From NCBI GenBank assembly GCA_023053575.1, contig JAKZAP010000008.1:7924034-7988033 (forward strand): a stretch of 64,000 nucleotides of DNA, in the 5' to 3' direction. A model generated the notes under the pieces. It was not told the origin of the DNA. It did not search any database and worked only from the letters and a program-made list of their open reading frames with translations. This document shows, piece by piece, positions 12,101 through 27,100 of the stretch. A program made the position numbers and the translations under genes. Within the stretch, counting starts at the first letter, position 1, and every line of letters starts with the position of its first letter. This DNA is from Branchinecta lynchi. Its lineage: Eukaryota > Arthropoda > Branchiopoda > Anostraca > Branchinectidae.

Positions 12101-15100
12101 AGGATTTCGTGTCTCAGACCCTCCATTTTAAATCCAGACCGGATCCGGTGACACTGGGGGGAGTTAGAGGGGGAAACCGGAAATCTTGGAAAACACTTAG
12201 AGTGGAGGGATCCGAATGAAACTTGGTGAAAAGTACAAGCAAGAGTCCTAGATACGTGACTGATATAACCGGAACGGATCCGCTCACTTGGGGGGAGTTG
12301 GGGGGGGGGGAGAGAAGTCCGAATTTGTAGTGATCCCGCGAGTTCCGTGCTTCCTGATGTGCTGGGACGATGGAAATTGACAGGCATGTCTGGGACCCGA
12401 CCAGCTTAAATAGGAAATCATCAATTCCCCGATTCGACCATCTGGGGGGGGGGGGGGGGGGTGGAGGAAGGGTGAAGCCAAAATTTGAGGTATTTTTAGC
12501 TTGCGAACGGGTGATCGGATCTTGATGAAAATTGATATTTAGGATGACCTCGTGTCTCATACACCTCACTTTAAATCCGGGCCGGATCCGATGACACTGG
12601 GGGGAGTTGGAGGAGGGAACCGGAAATTTTGAGAAACGCTTAAAGTGGAGGGATCGGGATGAAACTTGGTGGGAAAAACAAGCACAGGTCCTAGACACGT
12701 CATTGACATAACCGGACCGGATCAGGGCACTGTGGGGGAGTTGGGATGGGGGTCCGGATTTCTAGCGATCCCGCGAGTTCGGCATACTTCCTGGTGTCCT
12801 AGGGCGATGAAACTTGGCAGGTATGTCAAGGATCCGAACAGATTGACTTGAGAACAGCCGTTTCCCCGACCCGACCATCGTGGGGGGAGTGGGTGGATGG
12901 GGAGTCCGGAATCTAGTGGCGTGCATAACTTTTGAACGGGTGATCGGATTTGAATGAAACTTGTCTGGTGAGCTATCGCCTCGGACGTTCAGTGTCACGT
13001 CCGAGTCGGGTCCGATACCTGTGGGGATGGGGGGGGGGGTGGAAAACTCAAGAAACTCTAAAAGTAGAGGGATTGGGACGAAACTTAATGGATGGAACAA
13101 GCATTAGGCCTAGATGAAATTGACGGAGCCAGATGGTTTCGGGGCTCTGTGGGGGGAGTTGGAGGGGGTTTCCTGGAATTCCGGTAGTCGTGAGTTAGAA
13201 TAGTTCCAGATGTAAAACGACAACGAAACTTTGCAGGCATATTAGCGACCCGAATTATCTTGACTTAAAAACCTGACACAACATACCACCGGAAACTTCC
13301 GTTCCTAGATCCGAGCATTTTTGGGGGAGCAAGAGAAGAGAAATATGGACTTCTATAAATTGCGAACGAGTGGTCTGATTCGAGTGAAACTTCATGGGTG
13401 ATACGAATCGATGGCCTCGACATGTAAAACATGCGTTCGAACCATATGCGACCACGATTAGGGGAATTGGGGGTGGGGGGACTTTTGACATGCACAAAAA
13501 CCAAACGGATGGACCGAATGAGATGCAATTCGACAGTGCCGAGTTTATGCGGCCTAGATTTGTTATTTGGCGTCTGGGCCGGATTCGGCCAAGGTAGGGG
13601 GGGGGGGGGGGGGGTACTGGAAACTTGCAGATAGGCTATGCTCCAATTTCAGTCAAACTTGATGAGGGAATTAAGAGATTAGGCCCGAACCGGCTCCGAC
13701 AACGTTGGTGGGAAGGAGGGGGGGGGGGGGGGTACCGGAACTTTCCAAAAATGCTCAGATTCGAGTGAAACTTGGTAGATGGTATAAACGAAGATGCTTT
13801 AGGTGGTCGATTTTTTTTTATTCCGAACCAGATTCGGCCAAGGTAGGTGAAAATAGAGTGAGTACCGGAAATCGTGTAGCACGTCTAGGGATCAAACAAA
13901 TGGATTTATTGGGATGAAAGTTTGAACAGTCATGTGCATTTGCAATCGAGACGATGCCGGAACTGCTCAGAAATGAGTGAAACTAAATATCCTATTTCTA
14001 TTTCCGAACCGCCTTTTTGGATGGCGGGTGTATTTTGTGACGTTTTCATCTACTTTCTTGTACAGCCTACTCGTACAAGTGCCATATGAGCTCGTAGCTC
14101 TTGTTCTTCCTTTCTTTTTCTTTATTTTACTCCACTTGTTTATTGGATAGTAAATAAATTATTATTTATTTTTTGTTTTTGACGGGTACGGTACCCCCTA
14201 ATTGGTCTTCCCACGATTTGGGTACCAATAAAATAATATCCGGTTCTCTTCTCACTTTCGGCAGTACGTAAGCATTTTAGTCCACTTCTATCCAGTCCGC
14301 TGGTCACGGTTACCTATGTCCAAAAGATAGCAGCGATAATCATTCCGGATGATTATAACACTACCTATGAAGGGGCTCTCATTAAACTGGGTGTTCCTAA
14401 ATTACCTGACCGCAGAAATACCCTTTGAAAAAAATTCATAGCAAAGTTAGCGTGTTGTCCCCAGATGAGCCAACTATTCCCCTCTCCCCCTACCGTCGTC
14501 TGTGCGTCGGTCCGAGAGGAACACTGACAATCAGATTTTTGCCTTATCCTGCCAAATCGTCAACCCAGTTTTTACACAGTTTCATTCCAACATATATTTC
14601 AGGTCATATCTTGTAAAGTGTATTCGTTAATTTGTTGTCATTTTTGTGCTTTTCGTAAATATTTTGTTCACCTCTTCTAGCTTTAAAGCACAACTGTTAC
14701 TAGAAATGATTTTTTTCCCTATGAAATGCACCTGAATTTTTTTTTTCTTTCGAAAATACCGTTACTTCCCACCTTAAATGAGCGGTTTTCTTGTTAGCGC
14801 TTGTCAACCATGTCCAGCCTTCCTGCTCTCCGACGCGGCGACTGGGCGCAAAACATTCGAAAACTGGTCGCGCTGTGGTTAAAAAGTGTGAAAAAAAAGA
14901 AGTAATAAACAAAAGCTTCTCAGATCCTTATGTGTGAAAGAGTTATCTTGAAGATCCCGGCAAACCTTTTGTTATGGTCCGGGCAAAACTCGGCAAGGCC
15001 AAAAACGCGCTAAAATTTCGTAGGCACACAACGAAACAATGGAGAAAGGGGGGATTTTAGAAGCTTATAATTCTGTATGGGAGCTAGGTATATTACAAAA

Positions 15101-18100
15101 GGCAGAATAAGCAAGAGGACATTAAGCTATTTGGACTTAAATTTGGTCTGCTGCACATTGACCATCACTGCACCTTTTTTTTATAGAACCAAAGCGTCAT
15201 CCAAGCCGCCAACCAGCAGTCAGTAATCCAAGGTCCGGGCCAACTCGGCAAAGGGAACTTGATCCTGGTCGGGAAGTCAAACTCAGTCATCCAGGCCACA
15301 GGCGGGCAGACTCTTCAAGTCGTAGGTGAGCACGAGGGCGATTTTTATGAAGATGACGCCACCAGGAAAAGGAGGGAAATTTTGGCTCGGAGACCGTCCT
15401 ACAGGAAAATTCTGAATGACCTGGCTGGTGAAGGTATGCTGAAGTCATATTCTACTTTAATCGAGGCCCTGCCTAAGGGTGTTTCGGTGTTTGGTAATCT
15501 GGCTTCGCGGACGCCATTAATCTTTGAATGAAACGCACTGTCAGCCCTATTTTCTCTTGCGACTTCTCTTTCACTCGCCTGATAACTCTCTCTGCCCGGT
15601 TTTTTCTGACTGAGTCTCCGGAGAAAACCCGCTCTTTAATCCTGGGATTGGCTCACACCATGCACATTATTATCCAGAGAACCATCCACAGGAAATCGGT
15701 CGGATTGACGATACTGTTACACGGAACAACTGACAAAGGAAGATCAGGCGAGATCGAGATGACAATGGTTTCAGATCGAGGTTGCGCTGGTTTTTGATAA
15801 TCACAATAATGAGCAATGTGCTGCGAAGGAATTCAGCACTTCTTTAATCACTTCTGCATTTTTGAGTGAAGTATGGGTTTGTGGACAGGACTTCCACTGA
15901 CTGACCGAAAGGACCTGGAACGTGAAATATGGTGGGAGGAGCCCAACGGGGATTGTTATGTTCCATTTACCGACATTGAACCGGGAACCTATCGGGCAAC
16001 AACCGAAACTGTTACGGCACCGACCGAGATTTTACCAGGTACCTTGTTTGCCCTTATGAGTCGAGTGATGGCGCGTTTTTCCCCGATGCCTGCTATGCAG
16101 ATTCTTTGGAATGTTGTATTTTCCATTGATCGGTCACTTTAAAACAGCGGATAAATACTTCCAAGCCTTAATTTTGGGTACCCAGAGACGTTTTGGACTA
16201 CTGGAACGCTCTCCCGTCTGAGATAGTTTTGAGTGACTCTACCAACTCCTTCAAAAATTCCCTGGACAACCTGTACGCTGAAAAATTTACGACGAAAAGT
16301 GTTTTAGACATACACTATAGAGGCCAAATATATTATTATTATTAAGGTGGTCGGTACTAACGGTTGGATAGGGGCTCCGTCCGAAAACTTGTGGTGTGAA
16401 ATTTTGAAAGTGTCCGATACCCGCAATCAAGGTAAGAGTAGATCTGTGCTAAAATAGGGTGACACATTCGAAAAGGGACAGGAAAACGAATACTGAACTA
16501 AATGATTCATCAGCGGTAAAAGTGGCTTGGGAGTTAATTTGCGAAAGGAATCTAAAAATCTTTTCGAAGCCATGCAAATGTTCCTTGGTTAGACCGTGTA
16601 TGGATTTGCGTGATGAGTATGACGTGGTTTTGGGCTTGCTGTGCCATTGACGGTGATGATGTCAGAGTGTTGGTTTGCCGCTTTAATTAAGTCTCTGAAT
16701 GCACGCCTTTGTACGCCAAGCCGCCGACATTTTAGCACACAGTAATTGATTGTCGGGACTCAAATAGACTTCTATCCTAATACCAAGAACTTAGGTAATA
16801 CTACTGTTTAGTAGAACATCGACCATCTCTCTCTTCTCGCTGTTCGTCCTTGCTCCGACGGTGGAATTCCCGACCCGAATCAGCTCTATAACTTTACACA
16901 AGTCTGTAATCTCGCTCCTCTGGGTAAAATTAGATGGTATACAAGGTCTTGCGTATCAGCACCCGCTCTGTGTTTACGGCGGTCGCGGAGTTTTGCTCGG
17001 TCGAGGGGCGATAGACACAGGTTCTTATGATTGTCCGTTCTCCCTAGTACCAAGCTAGTACCGAGTACAAAATAAACTGCAAAGACCTCCGCCCTCTCAG
17101 CTGAAAATACCTGTCTCGGGTTGTACGCTTTCATGAACTTCTCCCTAGTTGCAAGGACCAGCGATGTTGCTCATTTTTATTCAGAATGACGTTCATCCAA
17201 CATGATTTCACTGAGATTGTCCCCCCCCCCCCCTTTCATCGATTTTCCCTAGATGATTGGGCTGATACGACATAAAGTAGATGGTGCTCTGCACGCTCTG
17301 ATTTCGACAGATAGAATATTGAAAGCAATCCAAATAAAATGGGTTTTTGTGAAGGGAGTACGTTATTCTAGCTGATTAAAAAAGATGGTCCTGACCGCCA
17401 TACCAGGCAATGGAGAAAAGTTGTTTTAAAACTAAGTGGGAAGAAGATATTGTATCAAAGTACAAGTTCCAGTAGCTCCAGATTCTATTCCAATATTCGA
17501 ACATGATATTCTTTATAAAAAAAAAAAATCCAAAGCGTTTCTAATCCAAACGCTTTCAGCGTCTAGAGGCCCCCTTGGTTTTGGCGAGAAACACTAAAAA
17601 ACTTGCATAACCGGTGTTTCTGACCATGAGCTTCTCGGAAGCAATACGCGGGACCCTAAACGTCTCGAAAAAACAACAAGAGCTATGAGCTCATATGGCA
17701 CTTGTACGAGTAGGCTGTACAAGAACGACACCTCACTAATCTTTGCATTTGCCATATTTCACTATTTTCCGTGTTCGTTATGCTCCGAAAGAGTTTTCGC
17801 GTCTCATGCTACAGATGCGTAAAACCGGTTATCTGGATCTGGATATTTAGTTTCACTCATTTGTGAGCAGTTCCGGCATCGTCTCGATTGTCTGTAGCAA
17901 ATACACATGACTGTTCAAACTTTCATCCAAATAAATCCATTTGTTTGATCCCTAGACGTGCTGCACGATTTCCGGTACTCACTCTATCTCCACCTACCGT
18001 GGCCGAGTCTGGTTCGGAATAAAAAAAAATCGACCACCTAAAGCATCTTCTTTTATACCATCTATCAAGTTTTACTCGAATCTGAGCCTTTTTGGAAAGT

Positions 18101-21100
18101 TCCGGTACCCCCCCCCCCCCCTCCCACCAACGTTGTCGGAGCCGGTTCGGACCCAATCTCTTAATTCCCTGTTCCTGTCCATCAAGTTTTACTGACATTG
18201 GAGCATAGCCTATCTGCAAGTTTCCAGTACCCCCCCCCCCCCCTACCTTGGCCAAATCCGGCCCGGACGCCAAATAACAAATCTAGGCCGCATAAACTCG
18301 GCACTGTCGAATTTGCATCTCATTCGGTCCATCCGTTTGGTTTTTGTGCATTTCAAAAGTCCCCCCACCCCCAATTCCCCTAATCGTGGTCGCATATGGT
18401 TCGAACGCATGTTTTACCTGTCGAGGCCATCGATTCGTATCACCCATGAAGTTTCACTCGAATCAGACCACTCGTTTGCAATTTATAGAAGTCAATTTCC
18501 GTATTTCTCTTCTCTTGCTCCCCAAAAAATGCTCGGATCTGGGAACGGAAGTTTCCAGGGGTATGTTGTGTCAGGTTCTTAAGTCAAGATAATTCGGGTC
18601 GCTAATATGCCTGCAAAGTTTCGTTGTCGTTTTACATCTGGAACTATTCTAACTCACGACTACCGGAATTCCAGGAAACCCCCTCCAACTCCCCCCACAG
18701 AGCCCCGAAACCATCTGGCTCCGTCAATTTCATCTAGGCCTAATGCTTGTTCCATCCATTAAGTTTCGTCCCAATCCCTCTGCTTTTAGAGTTTCTTGAG
18801 TTTTCCACCCCCCCCCCCCCCCCCCCATCCCCACAGGTATCGGACCCGACCCGGACGTGACACTGAACGTCCGAGGTGATAGCTCACCAGACAAGTTTCA
18901 TTCAAATCCGATCACCCGTTCAAAAGTTATGCACGCCACTAGATTCCGGACTCCCCATCCACCCACTCCCCCCACGATCGTCGGGTCGGGGAAACGGCTG
19001 TTCTCAAGTCAATCTGTTTGGATCCCTGACATACCTGCAAAGTTTCATCGACCTAGGACATCAGGAAGTATACCGAACTCGCGGGATCGCTAGAAATCTG
19101 GACCCCCACCCCAACTCCCCCACAGTGCCCTGATCCGGTCCGGTTATGTCAATGACGTGTCTAGGACTTGTGCTTGTTTTTCCCACCAAGTTTCATCCCG
19201 ATCCCTCCACTCTAAGCGTTTCTCAAAATTTCCGGTTCCCTCCTCCAACTCCCCCCAGTGTCATCGGATCCGGCCCGGATTTAAAGTGAGATGTCTGAGA
19301 CACGAGGTCATCCTAAATATCAACTTTCATCAAGATCCGATCACCCCGTTCGCAAGCTAAAAATACCTCAAATTTTGGCTTCACCCTCCCTCCACCCCCC
19401 CCCCCCCCAGATGGTCGAATCGGGGAATTGACGATTTCCTATTTAATCTGGTCGGGTCCCAGACAAGCCTGTCAATTTCCATCATCCCAGCACATCAGGA
19501 AGCACGGAACTCGCGGGATCACTACAAATTCGGACTTCTCCCCCCCCCCCCAACTCCCCCAAAGTAAGCGGATCCGTTCCGGTTATATCAGTCACGTATC
19601 TCGGACTTTTGCTTGTACTTTCCACCAAGTTTCATCCGGATACCTCCACTCTAAGTGTTTTCCAAGATTTCCGGTTTCCCCCTCCAACTCCCCCCAATGT
19701 CACCGGATCCGGTCTGGATTTAAAATGGAGGGTCTGAGGCACGAGTCCTTCCATGTATCAAGTTTCATTAAGATCCGATCACCCGTTCGTAAGCTAAAAA
19801 TATCTTAATTTTTCCTATTTTTTCCGGATTCCCCCTCCCTCCACTCCCCTCCAGATGGTCGGATCGGGGAAGCGACCATTTCTAATTTAATCTGGTCCTG
19901 TTCCTGATATGCCTGCCAAGTTTCATCGTCCTAGCTTATCTGGAAGTGCCCGAACTAGCAAAACCGGGACCGACAGACCGACTGACCGACTGACGGACAG
20001 TAATTACAATCGCTATATGGCACTTGAGTAAGCTCAAGTGCCATAAAAACAGCAAATCAGCCAGGTACCGTTATAGTGGATAAAAAAGAGCTACGAGCTC
20101 ATGTGGCACTTGATGCGAGTAGGTGCTGTAGTAGATCAGAACGTCACAAAATACCACCTTCAACCGCCCTAGGTTCGGACCTAAAAATAGGATATATAGT
20201 TTCACTCGACTCTGAGCATTTCTGACATCGCCTCGAATCATCTAGTGCAAATAATTTTTCTGTACCTCCCAATTTTAGATCCACTTGTTTGATCCCTAGA
20301 CGTGCCACACTATTTCCACCCTCCAACTCCCCCTACCGCGGCCGAATCTGGTTCGGACACATAGATGGATCATACAAAGTATCTTCTCTTACGACCTATC
20401 AAGTTCCAATCGAATCTGAATTTTTCGGGAAATTCCGCCCCCCCCCCCCCCTCAACCGTGCTCGGATCCGACTCGGACCCAAAAATATAATCTGCGTCAA
20501 ATGACCTCTCTACTTCCCAAGTTTCATTCAAACCTGACCACTATGCGAGCCACAAAATTTCCGGGACTACCCCCTCCCCCAATGGCTAATACGGCTCGGT
20601 TACATAAACGGCGAATCTCTGACGTCTCCTCTTGCCGTCCATCAAGTTTGAATAGAATCGGAGCCATATCTGCAAACTTTCGGTTCCCGCTCTATCCTCC
20701 TCCTACCGTTGCTGGATCCGGTCCGGACGCCAAAGAACAAATCTAGGTCGCATAAGCTCGTTCCTCTCCAACTTGCATGCCATTCTTTCCCTCGCCTCCA
20801 ACTCCCCCAATCATGGCCGCATGTGGTTTGGATACACATTTTGCTCACCTAGGTCATCAGCTCTTATCGCCCATAAAGTCGAACTCGAATCGGACCACCC
20901 TCCACGAGTTGAAGTTTTCCTAGGCCCTCCAGGCCCCCCGACGATGGTCGGATAAATGATTATTCTCAAGTCAGTCTGTTCGGGTCCCTGATATGCCTGC
21001 CAACTTCCCCCTCCCCCTCCAACTCTCCCAAAGTACCTGAATGCGGTTCGGTTATGTTAGCGATATATCCAGGACTTGTGCGCCCACCAAGTTTCATCCC

Positions 21101-24100
21101 GATCTCTCAACTCTAAGTGTTTCCCAAGATTTCCGGCTCTCCCCTCCAACTCCCCCCAAAGTCATCGGGTCCGTTTCGGATTTGAAGTGGGTCTTCTGAA
21201 GCACGAAGTCTTTCCAAATATCAGGTTTGATCCGATCACCCGTTCGAAAGTTATAAATGCCCCAAGAGTCCTGATTCCCCCTCCCTCCGCTGCCCCACAG
21301 TTTTCGGATCGAGGAATTGACTCTATCAAGTTAATCTTTTCGGGTCCCTACCAGGACCGACAAAAATTGCGATCGAAATCTTGAAAACGAAAATTCATTT
21401 AAGGATTAGGGACATATAGTGAAACAGCGACGTAGGTAAGACGTGCCCTTTAAAGGATAGGTATTAGACGGCTCTTTCGGATGTTTGGGTAATGATCAAC
21501 TCTATTTAAAATTTTAAAAGTAACTAATTTATTTCCGACCCGCCATTTGAAAAGCGGAGTATGTTAAGTAAAACTAGACCTACGTTGCCCGGGCAACATG
21601 AAGTGTTGCGGCAACCTTTGTCCGGCTTCGCCGGCTAAAGTGTTGCGAGAGCAACACTTTGGTTTTGTTTCTTCGCTGTCGGTTAAATGCTGAAATTGTC
21701 AACTTATCGAAGCTTTTAAAACGGTATGTTCTAAAAAGAATAATCACATAATCAAAAGCTGTTCTTTAGCGTTGTAAAACCAACAACAAAACAATATCGG
21801 AAGAAGGCTATTTGTAACGTTTCAGGATTAAAATACCGTAGATGACACTATTAATTATTACAAAACTACCTTATTGTTTTACATTACCGTATCGTTTGTA
21901 CCCGTTGCGTAAACAGTTAATCCTAGGTTATAGCGATAGACCATCGATACAAACTTTCTTACTGTCATATTTACAGAAATCGAATACAATGTGCACCAAT
22001 TTTCAAAAATTTCTGGCCCCTCGTGAACCGATCTTACTTACAAGTCCGTCTCCCGTGATTGACAATAAATTCACCGGAAACAAATAATGGATGCACCAGC
22101 TATCAAAAGTTGCAAACCCCTCATCGCTGAAGATGATTATAGCATAAAAGCCGATTATTACTTACAAGTCCCATGCATGTCTTACAATTGGGAACAAAAT
22201 TGTTCTTACCATCGAATACACCTGAGACAAATAACAGGTATACCAACTAGCAAAAGCTGCAAACTCCTCGTTGCCGAAGATGATTATGAGCTAACAGTCG
22301 GCTGTTGCTTACAGTCGAATGTTGCTTACAAGTCCCTTACATGTCTCACAACTGGTATCGCCTATTTTGGTTTCAGTGTGTACCTTACTCCTGAAGTTGT
22401 CAACCCCTTGAAACTTTCAAACTGGCTTATCTCATGAAGGATTTTTGTTCAGAAAATTTGATGGCATATATTTTGATCAGCTCTTCAAGGGCTATCGATT
22501 GCCCTAACCACAACAAAAGCATATCGGAAAAAGGGACTTAAATTGACTTTGCAGTCAGTTGAACTTTATCCTTTTCAATCGTAGACATCGTGACGGATGA
22601 AAACTTGGAATAATATCCTATATAATCTAGTTGGTATTATAAAGCTATCCGTAACTTTTTAGGATTAAAATACCATAGATGACACTATTAATTATTACGA
22701 AACTACCTTGTTTTACATTACAGTATCGTTTGTACCCGTTGCGTTAACAGTAAATCCTAGGTTACAGCGATAGACCAACGATACAAACTTTCTTACCGTC
22801 AGATTTATATAAATCGAATACAATGTGCAACAATTTGCACTAATTTCTAGCCCCTCGTGCACCGATTCTACTGATCATCAAATGACAGGTACGCCAACTA
22901 GCGAGAGCTGCAAACCCCTCATTGCCGAAGATGATTATGAGCTAACAGTTGCCTGTCGCGTACAAATCCCCTAAATGTCTCACAACTAGTATCGCCTATT
23001 TTTGGTTTCAGTGTGTACCTTACTACTGAAGTTGTCAACCCCTTGAAACTTTCAAACTGGTGTATCTCATAAAGGAATTTTTTTTACCAAAAAATGGATG
23101 TCATATACTTTGATCAGCTCATCAGCGGCTATCGATTACCGTCGAAGTTGAACTTTATCCTTTTCAATCGTAGATATCGTGACGGATGAAAACTTGGAAC
23201 AATATCTTATATAATCTAGTTGATATTATAAAGCTATCCGTAACTTTTCAGGATTAAAATACCATAGATGACACTATTAATTATTACAAAATTACCTTAT
23301 TGTTTTACATTACCGTATCGTTTGTACCCGTTGCGTAAACAGTTAATCCTAGGTTATAGCGATAGACCATCGATACAAACTTTCTTACTGTCATATTTAC
23401 AGAAATCGAATACAATGTGCACCAATTTTCAAAAATTTCTAGCCTCTCGTGAACCGATTCTTGCTTACAAGTCCGTCTCCCGTGATTGACATCAAATTCA
23501 CCGGAAACAAATAATGGATATACCAGCTATCAAAAGTTGCAAGCCCCTCATCGCTGAAGATGATTATAGCATAAGCTTTTTAAACGGGATGTTCTAAAAA
23601 AAATAATCATATGATCAAAAGGTATTCTTCAGCGTTGTAAAAACAACAACAAAATAATATAGGAAGAAGGGACTAAATTAACTTTGCAGTCAGTTGTACT
23701 TTATCCTTTTCAATCGTAGACATCGTGACGGATGAAAACTTGGAACAATATCTTATATAATCTAGTTGGTAATAGAAAGCTATCCGTAACTTTTCAGGAT
23801 TAAAATACTATAGATGACCCTATTAATTATTATGAAACTACCTCATTGCTTTACATTTTCGTTTGTATCCGTTGTGTAAACAGTTAATCCTCGGTTACAT
23901 TGATAGACCATCGACACAAACTTTCTTACCGTCAGATTTATAGAAATCGAATACAATGTGCACACATTTGCAAAAATTCCTAGCCCCTCGTGAACCGATT
24001 CCTACTTACAAGTCCCTCTCCCGTGATATACATTAAGTTAACCGGAAACAAATAATGGGTACACCAGGTAGCAAAAGCTGCAAACCCATCATCGCAGAAG

Positions 24101-27100
24101 ATGATTGTAGCATAACAGCCGATTATTACTTACAAGTCCCTTGCATATCTTACCATTGGGAAACAAATTGTTCTTACCATCGAATACACCGGAAACAAAT
24201 AACAGGTATACCAACAAGCAAAAGCTGCAAACCCCTCATTACCGAAGATGATTATGGGCTAACAGTCGACTGTTGCTTAAAAGTCCCCTATATGTATCAT
24301 AACTGGTATCGCCTATTTTTGGTTTCAATGTACCTTACTATGAAGTTGTCAACCCCTTTGAAATTTTCAAACTGGTGTATCTCATGAAGGAATTTTTGTA
24401 CCAAAAAATGGATGGCATATACTTTGATCGGCTCATCAATGGCTATCGATTGCCGTCGAAAAAAAAATTCTACCTGTCTTAGTTCAAAAGTTGACTTTTT
24501 TGCCGTAGGCCAACTTTCTAACGTCACGACTTAGAAAGGAGCAAAGGATAAGCTCTAGTTTCTTTAGCAATGAGAGAACTTTTAAAGTTTAAGAGGCACA
24601 TCTGATACCGTTACTCTACCACAAACCAAAGTGCAAAAAAAAAAAATTATAAACTCAGCTGAAATCGTCGCAGACATGGACAGAAACAATAGATGGCAGC
24701 ACTTTCGGACCCGTGGGAAAAAGTCACTTTTTTGTCTCTGTAGATTTTTCTATTTATCACTCAAAGAAGATATGTTGGCTGTGGGGCCGGGTAACTGCCG
24801 CATATATTTAACACTTATAGATTTTAGTCCATCTTCAATTTGAAACTGGTGCCTGCCTGCTTGCGTGCTAGAACGGAGCTTTCCACTCGAAAGCAGAAAC
24901 ATCTTTTGATGAAACGAAAGGTTCGCTACACAACTTCAGATAGTCCTCTCTGACATAGGCTATACAACTCCACTTCACTTCGCAAACCGTAGGCTCTGGC
25001 TCGATGACAAGCAAAAACCATCCTTATTGGCCCCAGGCAAGAGTTCTACGGAGCTTTCCAAAATGTAATGTCATATTCATCAATCCGGCCTAAGGTCCAC
25101 ACTTTCCGTAAAAACCGCACAGGTTAGACCCTTCTCAGTTACCAGGAATAAAATGAAATCGGAGTCATAGGAAAAAAAAAAAAAAAAAAAAAAAAAAAAC
25201 GAGGACAAAACCAAAGTGTTGCTCTCGCAACACAATAGAAGAATTGAATAAAACACAACAAAACAGAATATACAGTTTTTCAATCATCGGCCAGAAAAGA
25301 ATGTAAAGTGTAAAAAAAAAGAATGTGTTATGGGCCCGTATTGAATGGAAACCGAGAAAGACAAAAATGTGTATGCTAATTTGGGGAAAATGCAATGTGG
25401 GCTCCTTGGTACGCAGGGAAATGGTTCCACTATGTCAGGCGTCTCGTAGCGTTCGAGTTTCATCAGAATGGCTTCCCGAAATAAACGCGCAAGGACCTGC
25501 CATCTGTAAATCGAAAATACGTTTGGCCGGGACGGATATTATCATTTACGAATCTCTGAAATCTAGGCTGGGGCAAATGACGCTGCCAGTGTCGCTTCAG
25601 TGTGTCTAAATTGTACCCCCTTGTGAAATCTGATATTTCAATTTTTAGAGGACAAAGGTTCCATGCAGAATGAAGATGATGATGGAGAAAGCCCCGTTAT
25701 AAACTTAGCCTCGATTGCCCCTTCAAGCCGTGGCAACATTACATCCATCTCAGGAGCTCAGTATGCCAGTTCTTCTGGACTTCTGAAAGGTAAGACCTTA
25801 GTCGCGTTTTATTCCAAATGAGCTCAGTGGCTTCTCACCGAAGTCCTCTGTCATTTATGCTAATTTGGCCGTTCTTGTCAGAGAGGAGACAGGCGCCATA
25901 CTCCTGACCAGATAGGTCAACTGACCTCGGAGTTGACAATGTCCCTTCTCCGCAGGCCTGGGCAGAAAGGACAAACGCCTTGGTCCAAAAACGGTCAAAA
26001 GAGCAGTGAGGAGTAATGGTGGGTTTACACACTGGAGGGGGAATCCGGAAAAAATAGGAAAAATGAGATATTTTTAGCTTACGAACGGGTGATCGGATCT
26101 TAATGAAACTTAATACATGGAAGGACTTCGTGTCTCAGACCCTCCATTTTAAATCCAGACCGGATCCGGTGACACTGGGGGGAGTTAGAGGGGGAAACCG
26201 GAAATCTTGGAAAACACTTAGAGTGGAGGGATCCGAATGAAACTTGGTGGAAAGTACAAGCAAAAGTCCTAGATACGTGACTGATATAACCGGAACGGAT
26301 CCGCTCACTTTGGGGGAGTTGGGGGGGGGGAGAAGTCCGAATTTGTAGTGATCACGCGAGTTCCGTGCTTCCTGATGTGCTGGGACGATGGAAATTGACA
26401 GGCATGTCTGGGACCCGACCAGCTTAAATAGGAAATCATCAATTCCCCGATTCGACCATCTGGGGGGGGGGGGAGTGGAGGGAGGGTGAAGCCAAAATTT
26501 GAGGTATTTTTAGCTTGCGAACGGGTGATCGGATCTTGATGAAAATTGATATTTAGGATGACCTCGTGTCTCAGACACCTCACTTTAAATCCGGGCCGGA
26601 TCCGATGACACTGGGGGGAGTTGGAGGAGGGAACCGGAAATTTTGAGAAACGCTTAAAGTGGAGGGATCGGGATGAAACTTGGTGGGAAAAACAACCACA
26701 GGTCCTAGAAACGTCATTGACATAACCGGACCGGATCAGGGCACTGTGGGGGAGTTGGGGTGGGGAACCGGAAATTTTGAGAAACGCTTAAAGTGGAGGG
26801 ATCGGGATGAAACTTGGTGGGAAAAACAAGCACAGGTCCTAGACACGTCATTGACATAACCGGACCGGATCAGGGCACTGTGGGGGAGTTGGGATGGGGG
26901 TCCGGATTTCTAGCGATCCCGCGAGTTCGGCATACTTCCTGGTGTCCTAGGGCGATGAAACTTGGCAGGTATGTCAAGGATCCGAACAGATTGACTTGAG
27001 AACAGCCGTTTCTCCGACCCGACCATCGTGGGGGGAGTCGGTGGATGGGGAGTCCGGAATCTAGTGGCGTGCATAACTTTTGAACGGGTGATCGGATCTT

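Noticed and set aside
12114..12698. A 194-codon open frame on the - strand (and similar ones at 26910-27422, 27971-28357 and 19428-19808)
   Set aside because: The peptides repeat the same His/Ser/Pro-rich phrases because they read through family A units. Frames shift between copies and no known domain is present.
15873..16142. An 89-codon open frame upstream of the LINE tail
   Set aside because: It shows no reverse transcriptase or endonuclease motif I recognise, so I did not extend the LINE call over it.
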